Assembly: GCA_052144935.1 (NCBI GenBank)
Contig: JBKQPR010000321.1
Coordinates: 1 to 35,465 of the forward strand
DNA from: JOPF133 sp052144935
GTDB lineage: Bacteria; Acidobacteriota; Terriglobia; Bryobacterales; Bryobacteraceae
DNA: 35,465 bases
Reading direction: 5' to 3'
Positions 1 to 9,440 of this stretch are shown here, one piece after another. The notes beneath the pieces are model-generated. The model was not told the origin of the DNA. It did not search any database and worked only from the letters and a program-made list of their open reading frames with translations. Each line of letters starts with the position of its first letter. The first letter of the stretch is position 1. The position numbers and the translations under genes are program-made.

Positions 1-294
1 TGGACGATCCGAGCCAGAGACCCCTAAGCTCGGAGCGGGCCAACTGCTGAACCCGGATGCCACAGGAGCAAGTAAGCCTCAACGCATCAGTAGCTTACGG
101 GTTTCGCGACAGAAACTAGCTAAGCTAAGCTAGGGATCGCTAGCGACGACTTTGACCGGACCTTTCCGCGCCTCCAGCTTGCGCCCAAGCTGCCGCTGCA
201 CCGCCTCGAAAACGTGGGGCCTTCCGCGGCATCGCAGCGAGACTTGTTTCGCGACGGCTGGTGCGCGCGCTGTTTTCGTGGAACGCGCGTCGCG

Positions 295-1204
295 CTATTT
301 GAACCAAATCACTTGTGCCAGCAAGTTGTAATTCACTGAGTTGCACTGGCCGCAAATTACCTCGTAGTCCGGAACCATCGCATGCACTGTTCTCGGGATG
401 GCCACAGTGTCGTCGGGCAGGTGCTCCGACGCGATCGCCATCCGTGGCCGGAATTTGCGCAGTGTGTTCACCGCACCGCGGAGCGCCGCCTTCTCGGCAC
501 CTTCAATATCCATGGTGATGAAGTCTACTCGGGGCAGTCTCAATTCGAGGACCATCTGGTCGATCGTTGTGACGCGCACTCTCTGTTTCTGGCTCCCCCG
601 CTCGAGAACCACGCTGTCGCCCCCAAGTTCCAGAGTACTTTCGGAATCCCAGGCCCCCTCGCGCACTAGCACGACCCGGCCTTCGGATATCTCCTTTGCA
701 AACGTACGTTCCAGGCACGGCCATTTTTGCGGTGCAATCTCAATAGCGATCACCTTTTGTGCGCCGGCTCGGAGCGCCTCAAAGGTAACCGAACCGTAAT
801 CGGCGCCCACATCCAGAACGATGTCACCCGGCTGAAAGTGAACGGACGGATGCCAATACTGAAGGGCCGCTTGCTCTGCGAAAGCCAGAGCGTTCATCTT
901 AATCGAATGCTCCCAGAATCCAGAACTCGCGCATTCCGGGAACATCCCACAGTTGGAGGTCACCATCCTGCCGGACTAACCGCGAGGACTCAAGGATCTG
1001 TTTGTGAGCTGTATCGTACCGACGGTGATAGGCAACCGAGTGTACTGTTTCCTCGGCATTGCACTGCGCCGCAGGCGAGGACCTCAGCCAGAATGCCGCC
1101 GCGGCCAGAGGGGGGTAAGCGATCAGGGCGATCTCCGTTCCCAACGCCGCCACCGCCAGCGCAATGCCGGCCTTCAGTGAACGTTTGACGATTTTCCGAT
1201 GCAC
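295..1204 (-). pseudogene. FkbM family methyltransferase, frameshifted
   Basis: Two overlapping minus-strand reading frames together make one FkbM-type SAM-dependent methyltransferase of about 300 residues. The upstream part, with a GTG start proposed at 1204, has a basic N-terminus, a hydrophobic segment (LKAGIALAVAALGTEIALIA) and runs to REFWILGAFD, stopping at 899. The downstream frame, from about 930 to 295, carries the SAM-binding motif DVGADYGSVT, the FkbM block VDFITMDIEGAEKAALRGA and a normal C-terminus. Both frames contain an FW match (REFWI and SGFWEHS), so the shift probably lies at about 905-930. The family methylates sugar or polyketide hydroxyls; the substrate here is unknown. 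A TATAAT box lies 7 nt upstream of the GTG. One indel could be a sequencing error or recent decay; the body is otherwise well preserved. Confidence 0.7.
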
Positions 1205-1225
1205 AGCCGTGATTATATACAGCAA

Positions 1226-1726
1226 GCTCGCGGTAACATTAGCCTTATTTGGTTAACAAAGGGTAGATAACGATAGGTACGTGCCGGCGGGCAGCCTGCA
1301 GTTGTCCTCTTTGGAATAAGCCGGTTCCCCAATCACAGAATGTCAAAGTGCGCGTCGAACACCGGCTTCGTCAAGTCCACGGAATAAGGATTCCATTGTG
1401 AACACGGTGTCGTAGATGGTCAGCGTCAAGCGCGGTGAGAGAAGATCGAACTCCAGCTTCTGAAAAGCGTTCGATCATGCGCGGCTTCGCCGAGGCAGGG
1501 TCGTCTGAGGTTCCCGCCGCTGAGCGTGAAACCGCCTTTGGAAAGTGGGCCCATACGAACCGGAGTCGTTTGGGAAATTGACCACGAGCGAGACCCTGCG
1601 GGGGGATCACGCGCCACTCGGAAACAGCCCGCGTCACGACATAACAACCACAGGGTCGCGGGGTGCTGCTCGCGAGCTTCGCCTGCGGCGAGCCGAAGCT
1701 ACACGGTTGAATGCATGGACCATGGT
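1226..1726. other. Non-coding stretch with a possible decayed gene
   Basis: No intact gene is supported here. On the minus strand, one frame at about 1460-1390 reads protein-like (KLEFDLLSPRLTLTIYDTVF), and an adjacent frame continues as SVDLTKPVFDAHFDIL and then stops at about 1339. This suggests the end of a gene broken by a frameshift, with further stops upstream. I could not recognise the family. A 7-bp inverted repeat (AGCTTCG / CGAAGCT) lies at 1675-1700, just after the stop of the permease gene. Confidence 0.3.
1675..1700 (-). terminator. Small hairpin after the ADOP permease gene
   Basis: AGCTTCG at 1675-1681 pairs perfectly with CGAAGCT at 1694-1700 around a 12-nt loop, 27 bp beyond the stop codon of the minus-strand permease. 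There is no T-tract, so this could be a weak or Rho-assisted terminator, or just a small repeat. Confidence 0.3.
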
Positions 1727-4237
1727 TTACTCGTACCGCAGCGCCCGAATCGGGTCGATGGCGCTGGCTCGCCGCGCGGGCAGGAAGCCGGCCCCGGCAG
1801 CTACCGCCGATAGAATCGCCAGGGCGGCCAGCGCGGTCCAAAGGTCGTCCGGCTTTACGCCGTAGAGCTGCGACGATACCAGGCGGCTCAGCGCGAACGC
1901 CACCGGCAGCCCCACCGCCAGGCCGATCCCCAGCAGCAGCAGGGCTTCGCGCAGGACCATCCACACCACCATTCGGCGCGGCGCGCCCAACGCCATCCGC
2001 AGCCCGATCTCCTTGGTGCGCCGCACCACTACGAAGGCCATCACGCCGTATAATCCGAGAGCTGCCAGCAAGGTGGCCAGAACGCCAAAGGCCGCCGACA
2101 GCGTGGCCACCAGGCGCTCGGTGTTGAGCGTCTCATCGAGCTGCCGCCCCAGCGTCTTCATCGCAAACACCGGCATGGCGGCGTCCAACTGCGCGATCCT
2201 GCGCCGCACGGCCGCGAACATCTGGCTGGAATCCACCGAGGTTCGCACGTAAAAAGCGGCCGAGAGGGGGAAACCCGACTGGTTGAGCGGCACGAAAACC
2301 TGCCGGTGTACGCCATCGCGCGGGCCTTCATAGAGCGAGTTTTCGGCCATCCCCACGATTTCGATATCCAGCTTGCTCTTCGGGCCGTTGCCGAATCCGA
2401 TGTGCCGGCCAAGGGGACTGAGGTTGCCGAAGAAGTGCGTGGCGAAGGCGCGGTTCACGATGGCCGTTTTGAATTTCTCTCCGCCGGCATCCCGCGCGTC
2501 GAAATCGCGGCCTTCCACCAGCGGCACCCCCATGGCCGGAAAGTAGCCGGGCGATACGGCGTTCATAAACGCCTGCATGTCCTCGCCGTCTTTGGCCTGG
2601 TGGCCCTCCACGCCCATGGTGGAATCCCATTCGTCGCCGGCCAGAACAGGCACCCCGGCGTATCCGGCGGCCCTCACTCCGGGGATGGCGCGGGTTTCCT
2701 CCAACACCCGCCGGTAAAACTCCAGCAAGCGCGGAGTCGAATAGCCGTTGAGCGCCGGATCCAACTGGAAGGTGATGAGGTTATCGACGTCCTGAAAGCC
2801 CACCTTGGTGTTCTTCAGATTGACCAGGGTTTTGACGAACAGGCCGGAGCCCGCCAGCAGCAGGAAAGAGAAGGCCACCTGCGCCACCACCAGCCCCTTG
2901 CGCAATCTGACTGCGCCGCCGCTGCCGGTTACCGCGCCGCCCGCGTCCTTGAGCGTGGTCCACAGATCCAGCCGCATGGCCTGCCAGGCGGGCGCCAGGC
3001 CAAACAGCAGCCCGGTGAGAACGGCCAGCACGGCGTTGAAGGCCAGGATGCGCAGGTCCGGCTCGGCGCGCAGCGTGAACATCATGCTCCCGGTCTGAAC
3101 GAAGCTGAGGAGGCCGCGAGCGAGGGCCACGGAAAGAAACAACCCCGCCACGCCGCCAGCCAGGGAGAGAACCAGGCTTTCGATCAGCAGTTGGAACAAA
3201 AGCTGGCCGCGTGAAGCCCCGATGGCCAGCCGCACGGCCACTTCCTTCTGCCGCGCCATGGCGCGCGCGATCAGCAGATTGGCCACATTGAAGCAGGCAA
3301 TCAACAGCACCAGGCCGACCATCGACATCAGCACGATGAGCGCGGTTCCGGCGAACTGCCGCAGATCCGAGTAGCCGCTGGCGGCCGGTTCCATCCGTAC
3401 CTGGCGCGCCAGGAACCGCTTGCGGTTGTAATCCGAGGTGTCGCGCATCTCGGGCCGGGCCAGTTCGTCGCGCAGAACCTGCTGCAGCAAGGGCTGTAAC
3501 GAGGCCTTGGCGGAGGTCAGCGTGAAGCCCGGCTTCAGGCGCGCGAAAACCTGCAGCCACTGCCAGCGCCGGTCGCCCAGGGCGTCCCAACCCGGCGTCA
3601 TCAGCGGTTTCATCTGGATGGGGATGCGGATTTGCGGCGCGCGCGAGGGATCGATCCCGGTGAAAGTGGCCGCCGACACTCCCACGATGGTCATGGGATA
3701 GTTGTTCACCAGGATCTTTTGTCCGAGCACCGAAGGATCGCCGCTGAAGCGTGCGATCCAATACGCGTAGCTCAGCACCACCGAGGGGTGGCCCTTGTAA
3801 ACGCGATCGTCCTGCTCCGGCGAGAACACGCGCCCCAGCGCCGGCCCCACGCCCAGGGCTTGAAAGTAATTCCCCGAGACCAGCTCGGCCACGGCGCGCT
3901 CGGTCTGCCCGCCGAAGGCGATGGAAGTGTCGGCCTCATAGCGGCAGAAGACCGAGGAAAAGGCTTGGCCCCGCTGCTGGAAATCCTGGTACATGGGGTA
4001 GGAGGCCCTGCGCGGTCCGGTGTTGCTGCCCATGTGCGGGCCGGTGGTCCAGATCATCACGAGCTGCTGGGGATCGCGCACCGGCAGCAGGCGCAGGAGG
4101 AGTTGATCCACCAGCGTGAAGATGGCCGTGTTGGCGCCGATCCCCAGCGCCAGCGACGTCACCGCAACAAGCGTAAACAGAGGGCTGCGCGCCAGGTTGC
4201 GGAAGGCAAACCGGAGGTCCAAAAAGAATCTCGCCAT
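1727..4237 (-). CDS. ADOP-family (acidobacterial duplicated orphan) ABC permease, MacB/FtsX type
   Basis: An 836-residue membrane protein with the duplicated MacB_PCD-FtsX architecture. The first transmembrane helix is at about 19-41 (LALGIGANTAIF). A periplasmic core domain spans about 48-290, then FtsX helices lie at about 298-322, 350-375 and 396-416. A further helix at about 448-468 starts the second half, with a second periplasmic domain to about 700 and three C-terminal helices. Both halves carry the FtsX coupling-region signature (RQKEVAVRLAIGASR and RRTKEIGLRMALGAPRR). The family is greatly expanded in Acidobacteria and usually lacks an adjacent ATPase, as here; the substrate is unknown. 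The length is normal for ADOP proteins without the extra N-terminal regulator-like domain. A TATAAA box sits 5 nt before the ATG and there is no clear Shine-Dalgarno sequence. Confidence 0.92.
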   Translation of the reverse strand: MARFFLDLRFAFRNLARSPLFTLVAVTSLALGIGANTAIFTLVDQLLLRLLPVRDPQQLVMIWTTGPHMGSNTGPRRASYPMYQDFQQRGQAFSSVFCRYEADTSIAFGGQTERAVAELVSGNYFQALGVGPALGRVFSPEQDDRVYKGHPSVVLSYAYWIARFSGDPSVLGQKILVNNYPMTIVGVSAATFTGIDPSRAPQIRIPIQMKPLMTPGWDALGDRRWQWLQVFARLKPGFTLTSAKASLQPLLQQVLRDELARPEMRDTSDYNRKRFLARQVRMEPAASGYSDLRQFAGTALIVLMSMVGLVLLIACFNVANLLIARAMARQKEVAVRLAIGASRGQLLFQLLIESLVLSLAGGVAGLFLSVALARGLLSFVQTGSMMFTLRAEPDLRILAFNAVLAVLTGLLFGLAPAWQAMRLDLWTTLKDAGGAVTGSGGAVRLRKGLVVAQVAFSFLLLAGSGLFVKTLVNLKNTKVGFQDVDNLITFQLDPALNGYSTPRLLEFYRRVLEETRAIPGVRAAGYAGVPVLAGDEWDSTMGVEGHQAKDGEDMQAFMNAVSPGYFPAMGVPLVEGRDFDARDAGGEKFKTAIVNRAFATHFFGNLSPLGRHIGFGNGPKSKLDIEIVGMAENSLYEGPRDGVHRQVFVPLNQSGFPLSAAFYVRTSVDSSQMFAAVRRRIAQLDAAMPVFAMKTLGRQLDETLNTERLVATLSAAFGVLATLLAALGLYGVMAFVVVRRTKEIGLRMALGAPRRMVVWMVLREALLLLGIGLAVGLPVAFALSRLVSSQLYGVKPDDLWTALAALAILSAVAAGAGFLPARRASAIDPIRALRYE

Positions 4238-4313
4238 TGCTCTTTATACGTTCCAGGCGGGCAAAGGTTCGCAGAATGAATGGGGCAATCCGCACCTATA
4301 ATGGTTACCGCCC

Positions 4314-4550
4314 ATGAGAAAGCCCCCCGCCGGCGCACCCGGCCGGCTGAAGCAGGCGGCCGCCGCCGGACTCTCCCCGTCTCACGCGTCAGCGACGACG
4401 CTCTCGAGGGTCATCTGCCTGTTGCTGACGCTGGCCACGTTGGCCATCTACGCGCAGATACCACATGGCCTGGGCATCAGCCCCGGCCTCTCCAGTGCGC
4501 GATTCAACTTCGGCAACGCCATGGCCGCCCAGGAACGCCGCGCTCCATGA
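4314..4550 (+). CDS. Small ORF with one predicted membrane segment, doubtful
   Basis: A 78-codon frame starting ATG at 4314, with a TATAAT box at 4298-4303, divergent from the permease gene. It has a basic N-terminus and one hydrophobic stretch (VICLLLTLATLAIYA), then a short tail ending AAQERRAP. It resembles the start of a larger membrane protein more than a complete one and could be a truncated remnant. I recognise no family. No good Shine-Dalgarno sequence is visible, and the following 330 bp to the hydrolase gene hold only repeat-like sequence. Confidence 0.2.
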   Translation: MRKPPAGAPGRLKQAAAAGLSPSHASATTLSRVICLLLTLATLAIYAQIPHGLGISPGLSSARFNFGNAMAAQERRAP

Positions 4551-4715
4551 CGCCGCCGGCAAGGGCCGACGATTTCGCCGGGAGAGATTCCCGGTTGGCC
4601 GTACGCCAGGTGGCTAGCGAGGCTGGCGCTGTTGAGCCCTCCTCTTCCACACCTTCGCTTTCCACCAGGTCCCTGACCGCCAGATGTCGTGCGGTCGCCG
4701 TGAACCACTCACTTG

Positions 4716-4776
4716 CGGGGCGCCTTCTGGGCCCGGTTCCGATCAGAGCCGCGCGCGTCAGCAAGCGGTTTCGCAA
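4716..4776. repeat. Fragment of a dispersed GC-rich repeat
   Basis: The segment containing GCGCCTTCTGGGCCCGGTTC followed by GATCAGAGCCGCGCGCGTCAG resembles, in order and sequence, the left arm of the palindromic repeat between rpsB and tsf (GGTGCCCTCTGGGCCCGGCT at 12435-12454). It forms part of the 330-bp non-coding stretch before the hydrolase gene. Confidence 0.5.
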
Positions 4777-4884
4777 CGGCACAACATCCTGCAGCCGGAG
4801 ACCCAGGCCGATCTCCGCACCTTCAGCCTGGGTGCGGAATGGCGCCGGAGACGGCTGCTACACTCTGAGTTACGGAGAGATCCC

Positions 4885-5739
4885 TTGCGATTCGTCACCA
4901 TTCAAAGAGAAACTTACTCCGAGCCGGGCATGCTGATTGAGGACAAGGCCGTGGGCTTGCGCGGCGCCGGATTTCACGATCTGATCTCGGTGATGGCCGG
5001 CGGCAGCGACGCCACGGACCGCGTGATGCGCTGGATCGAAACGCATCCCTGGGGCGAGGATCTGGACGCTCAAGCAGCCACGCTGCTGGCGCCAATTGCG
5101 CGTCCGCCCAAAATCATTTGCGTGGGGTTGAACTATCGCGACCACGCCGCCGAATCCGGTATGGCCATTCCGGAGGCGCCCACGATTTTTGCCAAGTTCT
5201 CCACCGCCGTAATCGGCCCGCGACAGCCCATTGTGCTCCCGCGGAATTCGACGCGGCCCGATTACGAAGCCGAGCTGGCCGTGGCGATCGGCAAAGGCGG
5301 CCGGCACATCGCCGCGGAGCGCTGGCAGGAGCACGTGTTCGGTTACACCATTCTGAACGACGTGAGCGCGCGCGATTTCCAGTTGGCCACCAGCCAGTGG
5401 ACGATCGGCAAGACCTTCGACACCTTTGCGCCGATGGGCCCGGCGATCGTGACCGCCGACGAGATTGCCGACCCGCACAATCTGCGCATCTCGCTGGAGC
5501 TCAACGGAGCGGTGATGCAGGATTCCAACACCAGCAACCTGATTTTCAAGATTCCGCAATTGATCGAGTATCTTTCGAGCGTCTTCACGCTGGAAACGGG
5601 GGACATTATCGCCACGGGAACGCCCCCCGGCGTGGGCTTCGCGCGCAAGCCGCCGATCTATTTGAAACCCGGCGATGAAGTGCGCATCCGGATTGAAGGA
5701 CTCGGCGAGCTGGTGAACCCGGTGGTGGCGGAGGGTTAA
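4885..5739 (+). CDS. Fumarylacetoacetate hydrolase family protein
   Basis: A 284-residue enzyme of the FAH / 2-hydroxyhepta-2,4-diene-1,7-dioate isomerase superfamily, which cleaves or isomerises C-C bonds in beta-diketo or 2-keto acids of aromatic catabolism using a divalent metal. Visible hallmarks are VGLNYRDHAAE (about 80-90), the acidic metal ligands in DYEAEL (126-131), LNDVSARDFQ (157-166), and TGTPPGVGF near 255-262. The frame is open further upstream, but the TTG at 4885 is chosen because GGAGAGA lies 4-10 nt before it and the product then begins MRFVTIQRE, as is usual for the family. The upstream extension is repeat sequence. The exact substrate cannot be told from sequence. It is convergent with the kinase gene. 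Confidence 0.9.
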   Translation: MRFVTIQRETYSEPGMLIEDKAVGLRGAGFHDLISVMAGGSDATDRVMRWIETHPWGEDLDAQAATLLAPIARPPKIICVGLNYRDHAAESGMAIPEAPTIFAKFSTAVIGPRQPIVLPRNSTRPDYEAELAVAIGKGGRHIAAERWQEHVFGYTILNDVSARDFQLATSQWTIGKTFDTFAPMGPAIVTADEIADPHNLRISLELNGAVMQDSNTSNLIFKIPQLIEYLSSVFTLETGDIIATGTPPGVGFARKPPIYLKPGDEVRIRIEGLGELVNPVVAEG

Positions 5740-5765
5740 GCCGGGCAGCCCGTGGCACAAGTAGC

Positions 5766-5784
5766 GACAGGCTGAACGCCTGTC
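5766..5784. terminator. GACAGGC hairpin between convergent genes
   Basis: GACAGGC (5766-5772) pairs with GCCTGTC (5778-5784) around a 5-nt loop, in the 59-bp gap between the convergent hydrolase and kinase stops. The same motif followed by CCCAC occurs after frr (17770-17789), so this belongs to a dispersed hairpin family that probably serves as a bidirectional terminator. Confidence 0.55.
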
Positions 5785-5798
5785 CCACCAGAGCGGCG

Positions 5799-8792
5799 TT
5801 ACGGTAACTTGCCGAATTCCGCCTGGGCCTGTCTGAGGATCGGGATGTCGCGTTCGGCGTCTTTCCAGAGGGTAAGGAAATCCTGGTAGGCCGCCTTGGC
5901 CTTGGCCGTATCTCCCGACAAGGCGAACGCCTTGCCTGATTGCAAGCGCGCCAGCGCGCCGACGGGATCGACGCCAACGAGGCCAGGCCAGTCGAGGATC
6001 TTCTGGAACTCCGCGGCGGCGTCGGCGGCCCGGCCCGCCACCAGATACGCCTGCCCGCGCACGTACGCCGGATAGAGAACTCCGAATTCGCCGCCAGCGC
6101 TGCCCACGCCCATCTCATAGGGAGCGGCGATCTGCAGCGCTTCGAGGGCGTTGGCGGAGTCTCCCTGGCTCAGCGCCCAGAGCGCGCGCAGCGTGGGGAG
6201 GTCGACGAATTGGGCGTAAGTGTCCTCCGATGCCTTTTCGAGGTCTTTCGCGACCGCTTGCGACTGGGCCGTGTCCCCCACCAGGGCCAACGCCAGCGCC
6301 GCACCATACTCCACAGGCCGGCCCCTGGAGAAATCGAGCGCCGCCGCGGCATGCTGTCTGGCCTCGCGCGCATTCCCGAAAAACGCTTCGCGCACCGCAG
6401 CTACCGCTTCCCACATCGCCGCGCGCTCTTGCTTGTGGGCCGCGCGCCGAGTCGCGTCCACCGCCTGGCGGGATTTCCTCCGGGCCTCCGGCAAACGGCC
6501 GGAATAGGCCAGCACCTTAGATTCGTTGTTAAGAATCTGGTCTCCGAATTGGGCATTCCCCTCGGACTGAGCCGCCTCCCGCAGCATTCCCGCCTGGTCG
6601 CCCCGCAAAAAAGCGATCGGAAATCGCATGAGCGGATACTCGCCCGGGACTTTGCGCCCGGTGGCCTGGCGAATGGTGTTCTCGGCCTCCGGCAGGCGGT
6701 TCAGTTGAATATAGGCCCATGCCAGATTGTTAAAGGCAGGGGGAAAATCCGGGTCGAGAGCGACCGCTTTTTGGGCGTCTTCGACCGACTTCTCATACTT
6801 GCCGAGCAATTGGTCCATCCACGACAGGTACGCCCGGGGCCGGACATCGCGTGGATAAGCATCCGCCCACGACTCGGCGGTCTGATAGGCCTTTTCCAGG
6901 TTTCCCGTTACATCGAGATCGTGAGGGACCATGATAAAGAACCGCTCCGGGTCGCTGACCCGATTCCGCAACTGATAAGCCCTGTTGGCGCTCTCCGCCG
7001 CGAGGACAGGCTCCCAAAGCTCGGCGTACACGCGTCCCAGCCATGCATGGGCCATCGCGAATTGAGGGTCGATCTCAATGGCGCGCTGGAAGTGGGGCAT
7101 AGCGGCGCCAGCCCAGGCCGACTGCCAAACCTTCTGGGCCGTGCTGTAGGCCTTTAAGGCGTCGAGCGACGGCGTGGTGGCTTCGGGCAGCGGAGTATCG
7201 TGCCGCTCGACCATGGCCAGCGATTCGCCGATCCGAGTCCTGAACTTGCTGGAGATTTGCGTGAGAGCATTCAGCACGTCTTCCTTCTTCGCCGCTTGCA
7301 CCTGCTCCTCATCGAGGACGTCGCCAGTGCGGCAGTTGGTGGCGCGCAGCCCCAGTACGTACTCGCTTCCGACCGGGGTAATCGAGCCATCCAGGACGGC
7401 GGTGCTCCCGGCCCGTTCGCAGACCTCCTTGGCGATCCGCGGAGTCAGCTTGGCATCGGGCGGTTGGCCCATGAGACCCAGCACGTGCTGGATCCGTTGG
7501 TCGGCGACGAGGCTGAGGAAAGGCGACTGCTCGAGCTGCACCGCCATCCCCTGGCGAAGCGTCCCGTCGAACACCGGGTCGCCGGTCTTATTTTCGAAGT
7601 CGGCCAGGACCACGGTGTCCTTGTCGGTGAGTTTGGGTTTGCCGTGCAAAGAGAAGTAGCCCGCCGCCAGGAGCGCCAGCACGGCCGCGCCGGCGGCGGC
7701 CGGAATCATCGCCTTGGCGGTACGGGCGGGACGCGAGCGGGTGGGCTTGCCGGCCGAGCCGTCGATGGCCGCCAGCGCCGCGGATAAATCGCCCACCATC
7801 TCCGCTGCTGACTGATACCTTTTGGCCGGGTCCTTTTCCAGCGCCCGCGCCACCATGCTCTCCACCTCCAGCGGCAGCTCGGGCCGAAGGTCCCGTAACT
7901 GGGGCGGAGCGTCATACACGATGGCGTGCATCACCTGAAGGTGCGTATCGCCGGGAAACGGCGGCCGGCCCGCCAGCATCTCGTAGAGCACCGCGCCCAG
8001 GCTCCACAGGTCCGTGCGGCCGTCCACGGCCTTTCCGGAGGCCTGCTCCGGCGACATGTAGAGCGGAGTCCCTTTAGTCGTGCCATCCAGGGTGGCGGTG
8101 GATTCGACCGACTTGGCGAGGCCAAAGTCGATGATCCGCACGATGCCGTCGGTGCCCGTCAGGATGTTGGCGGGCTTGATATCGCGGTGGACGATGCCGT
8201 GTTCGTGAGCCTTGGCCAGCCCGGAGGCGATCTGGCGGGCGATTTGGAGCGCCTCGGCCACCGGCATCCCCGACGGGATCCCATCCTTCGCAATCGTGAC
8301 GCGGAGGGTGGGCCCCTCATGGAATGCCATGGCGATGAAGATGGCCCCGCCGGGGGTTTCGTCGATTTCGTAGACGACCACGATGTTGGGGTGGTGGAGG
8401 GCCGACGCGGCGCGGGCCTCCTGGGTGAGGCGGCGCTTCATCGCCTCGTCATGACGCATATCGGGGGGCAGGAATTTCAGGGCCACGAGCCGGTCGAGTT
8501 TGCTGTCGAAGGCTTTGTAAACCACCCCCATGCCGCCGGCTCCCAGCTTTTCGAGGATTTTGTAGTGGGAAACGGTTTGCCCGGCCAGGTTGGAGGGCAG
8601 GCAGGCCGCCCCGGTGACCGTGGAATCTTCGGAGTACGCCGCCGGCCGGTCAGGAAAGCCGTCGGAATCCCGGGCCAGCAACTCTTCGGCTTCCCGGCGA
8701 AGCTCGGGATCGGCGCCCGCCAATGCCTCCCGGCCGCGCTCGCGGGCTGCGTGGTACAACTCTTCGACCTCGCGCCGACGCTCGGGACTCAT
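5799..8792 (-). CDS. Membrane-anchored Ser/Thr protein kinase with TPR C-terminus
   Basis: A 997-residue protein. A short helical N-terminus (about 1-45) precedes a Hanks-type kinase domain at about 77-345: glycine loop GAGGMGVVYKA (84-94), catalytic lysine K106, VHRDIKPANIL with D204, IDFGLAK with D222, and SPE (247-249). A membrane helix lies at about 362-380. The outer part begins DTVVLADFENKTGDPVFD and continues into a long repeat region with TPR-like helices (AMAHAWLGRVYAEL, PPAFNNLAWAYIQL), as in the large acidobacterial kinase-TPR family. It probably phosphorylates cytoplasmic targets in response to signals sensed outside. The start at 8792 is chosen because GGAGGG lies 6-11 nt upstream and homologues start MSPERRREVEELYHAA; an upstream in-frame extension has no support. 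All catalytic residues are present, so it should be active. Confidence 0.93.
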   Translation of the reverse strand: MSPERRREVEELYHAARERGREALAGADPELRREAEELLARDSDGFPDRPAAYSEDSTVTGAACLPSNLAGQTVSHYKILEKLGAGGMGVVYKAFDSKLDRLVALKFLPPDMRHDEAMKRRLTQEARAASALHHPNIVVVYEIDETPGGAIFIAMAFHEGPTLRVTIAKDGIPSGMPVAEALQIARQIASGLAKAHEHGIVHRDIKPANILTGTDGIVRIIDFGLAKSVESTATLDGTTKGTPLYMSPEQASGKAVDGRTDLWSLGAVLYEMLAGRPPFPGDTHLQVMHAIVYDAPPQLRDLRPELPLEVESMVARALEKDPAKRYQSAAEMVGDLSAALAAIDGSAGKPTRSRPARTAKAMIPAAAGAAVLALLAAGYFSLHGKPKLTDKDTVVLADFENKTGDPVFDGTLRQGMAVQLEQSPFLSLVADQRIQHVLGLMGQPPDAKLTPRIAKEVCERAGSTAVLDGSITPVGSEYVLGLRATNCRTGDVLDEEQVQAAKKEDVLNALTQISSKFRTRIGESLAMVERHDTPLPEATTPSLDALKAYSTAQKVWQSAWAGAAMPHFQRAIEIDPQFAMAHAWLGRVYAELWEPVLAAESANRAYQLRNRVSDPERFFIMVPHDLDVTGNLEKAYQTAESWADAYPRDVRPRAYLSWMDQLLGKYEKSVEDAQKAVALDPDFPPAFNNLAWAYIQLNRLPEAENTIRQATGRKVPGEYPLMRFPIAFLRGDQAGMLREAAQSEGNAQFGDQILNNESKVLAYSGRLPEARRKSRQAVDATRRAAHKQERAAMWEAVAAVREAFFGNAREARQHAAAALDFSRGRPVEYGAALALALVGDTAQSQAVAKDLEKASEDTYAQFVDLPTLRALWALSQGDSANALEALQIAAPYEMGVGSAGGEFGVLYPAYVRGQAYLVAGRAADAAAEFQKILDWPGLVGVDPVGALARLQSGKAFALSGDTAKAKAAYQDFLTLWKDAERDIPILRQAQAEFGKLP

Positions 8793-8991
8793 AGCCGCCC
8801 TCCTGCAAGTTGCTACCATCTTAGCGGGTTCCTGGGTCCGAGGCGGGTGCGGGGTGCCCTCCAGGCCCTGCTGCCCGAGCGGCTTGTGCGCAAGATCGGC
8901 GAGTGTACAACGTGTTGAAACGCTTCGCGCGGTCCGCGATGCCGGCCTGAATGAGCTCGACTGTCCTCCGGCGACGGTGGCCGCCGATCGA

Positions 8992-9335
8992 ATGATTGCC
9001 ATCAACCGAACCGCGATTGTGGTGAAACCGAGCCAGCCGTTCCTCGATTGGCTGCGGCGGGCCGATCCGACCAGCGGCGATCTGAGCCTGGAGGATCTCC
9101 AGCGAGATCCGGCGGTTTACCTGCTGCCGGAATGTGAGAATGAGGAAGAGGTCCGCGAGAATCTGCAAGAGGTGTGCGGCCGGATTTTCGAGGAGCAATT
9201 GGACATCTGGTATCGCGTGCCTTCATCATGGCCGAAACGGCGTGGACTGGACGTGTTCGAGCACTGGTCGAGTGGACTTCCCCCTCCATGGTCATCGATC
9301 TCGCGGACGATTCGATTCTCCGGGAGGAGATGTGA
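8992..9335 (+). pseudogene. Small conserved protein, copy 1, frameshifted
   Basis: Nearly the same gene as the one at 10040-10384. It starts MIAINRTAIVVK and matches the intact copy through WPKRRGLDVFEHW. Near 9267 one T is missing (TGGTCGAGTGG against TGGTTCGAGTGG in the intact copy), so the native end is out of frame. The native stop, TGA at 9333-9335, and about 40 bp of following sequence (ACCGCGCACGGCG...) are still shared with copy 2. The shifted frame runs on to 9462. The product is an acidic protein of about 114 residues with no function I can assign. The similarity suggests a recent local duplication with one copy decaying. Confidence 0.7.
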
Positions 9336-9382
9336 TACCGCGCACGGCGCGATTTTATGCGCGCGCCGCTTAACGCGACAGC

Positions 9383-9410
9383 AAGTTCTCAAGTTCTCAT
9401 CAAGTTCTCA
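9383..9410 (+). promoter_or_regulatory. Three direct repeats AAGTTCTCA upstream of the PEGA gene
   Basis: AAGTTCTCA occurs exactly three times, at 9383-9391, 9391-9399 and 9402-9410, ending about 30 bp before a TATACT box. The position and spacing suit an activator or repressor array over the -35 region; no regulator is known. Confidence 0.4.
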
Positions 9411-9440
9411 ATGGGACTGGCTATTCCCTCGCGAGTGTCC

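Noticed and set aside
2306..3214. Plus-strand frame opposite the ADOP permease
   Set aside because: Shadow of a membrane protein gene; Gln/Glu/His-rich reverse translation of hydrophobic codons.
4684..4884. Possible 67-residue N-terminal extension of the hydrolase
   Set aside because: It is encoded by dispersed repeat sequence and lies before a ribosome binding site and a TTG that gives the normal family start.
5940..7157. Plus-strand frame of 405 codons opposite the kinase TPR region
   Set aside because: Composition is that of an antisense frame (Arg/Gly/Leu-rich, no domain); the minus-strand kinase is certain.
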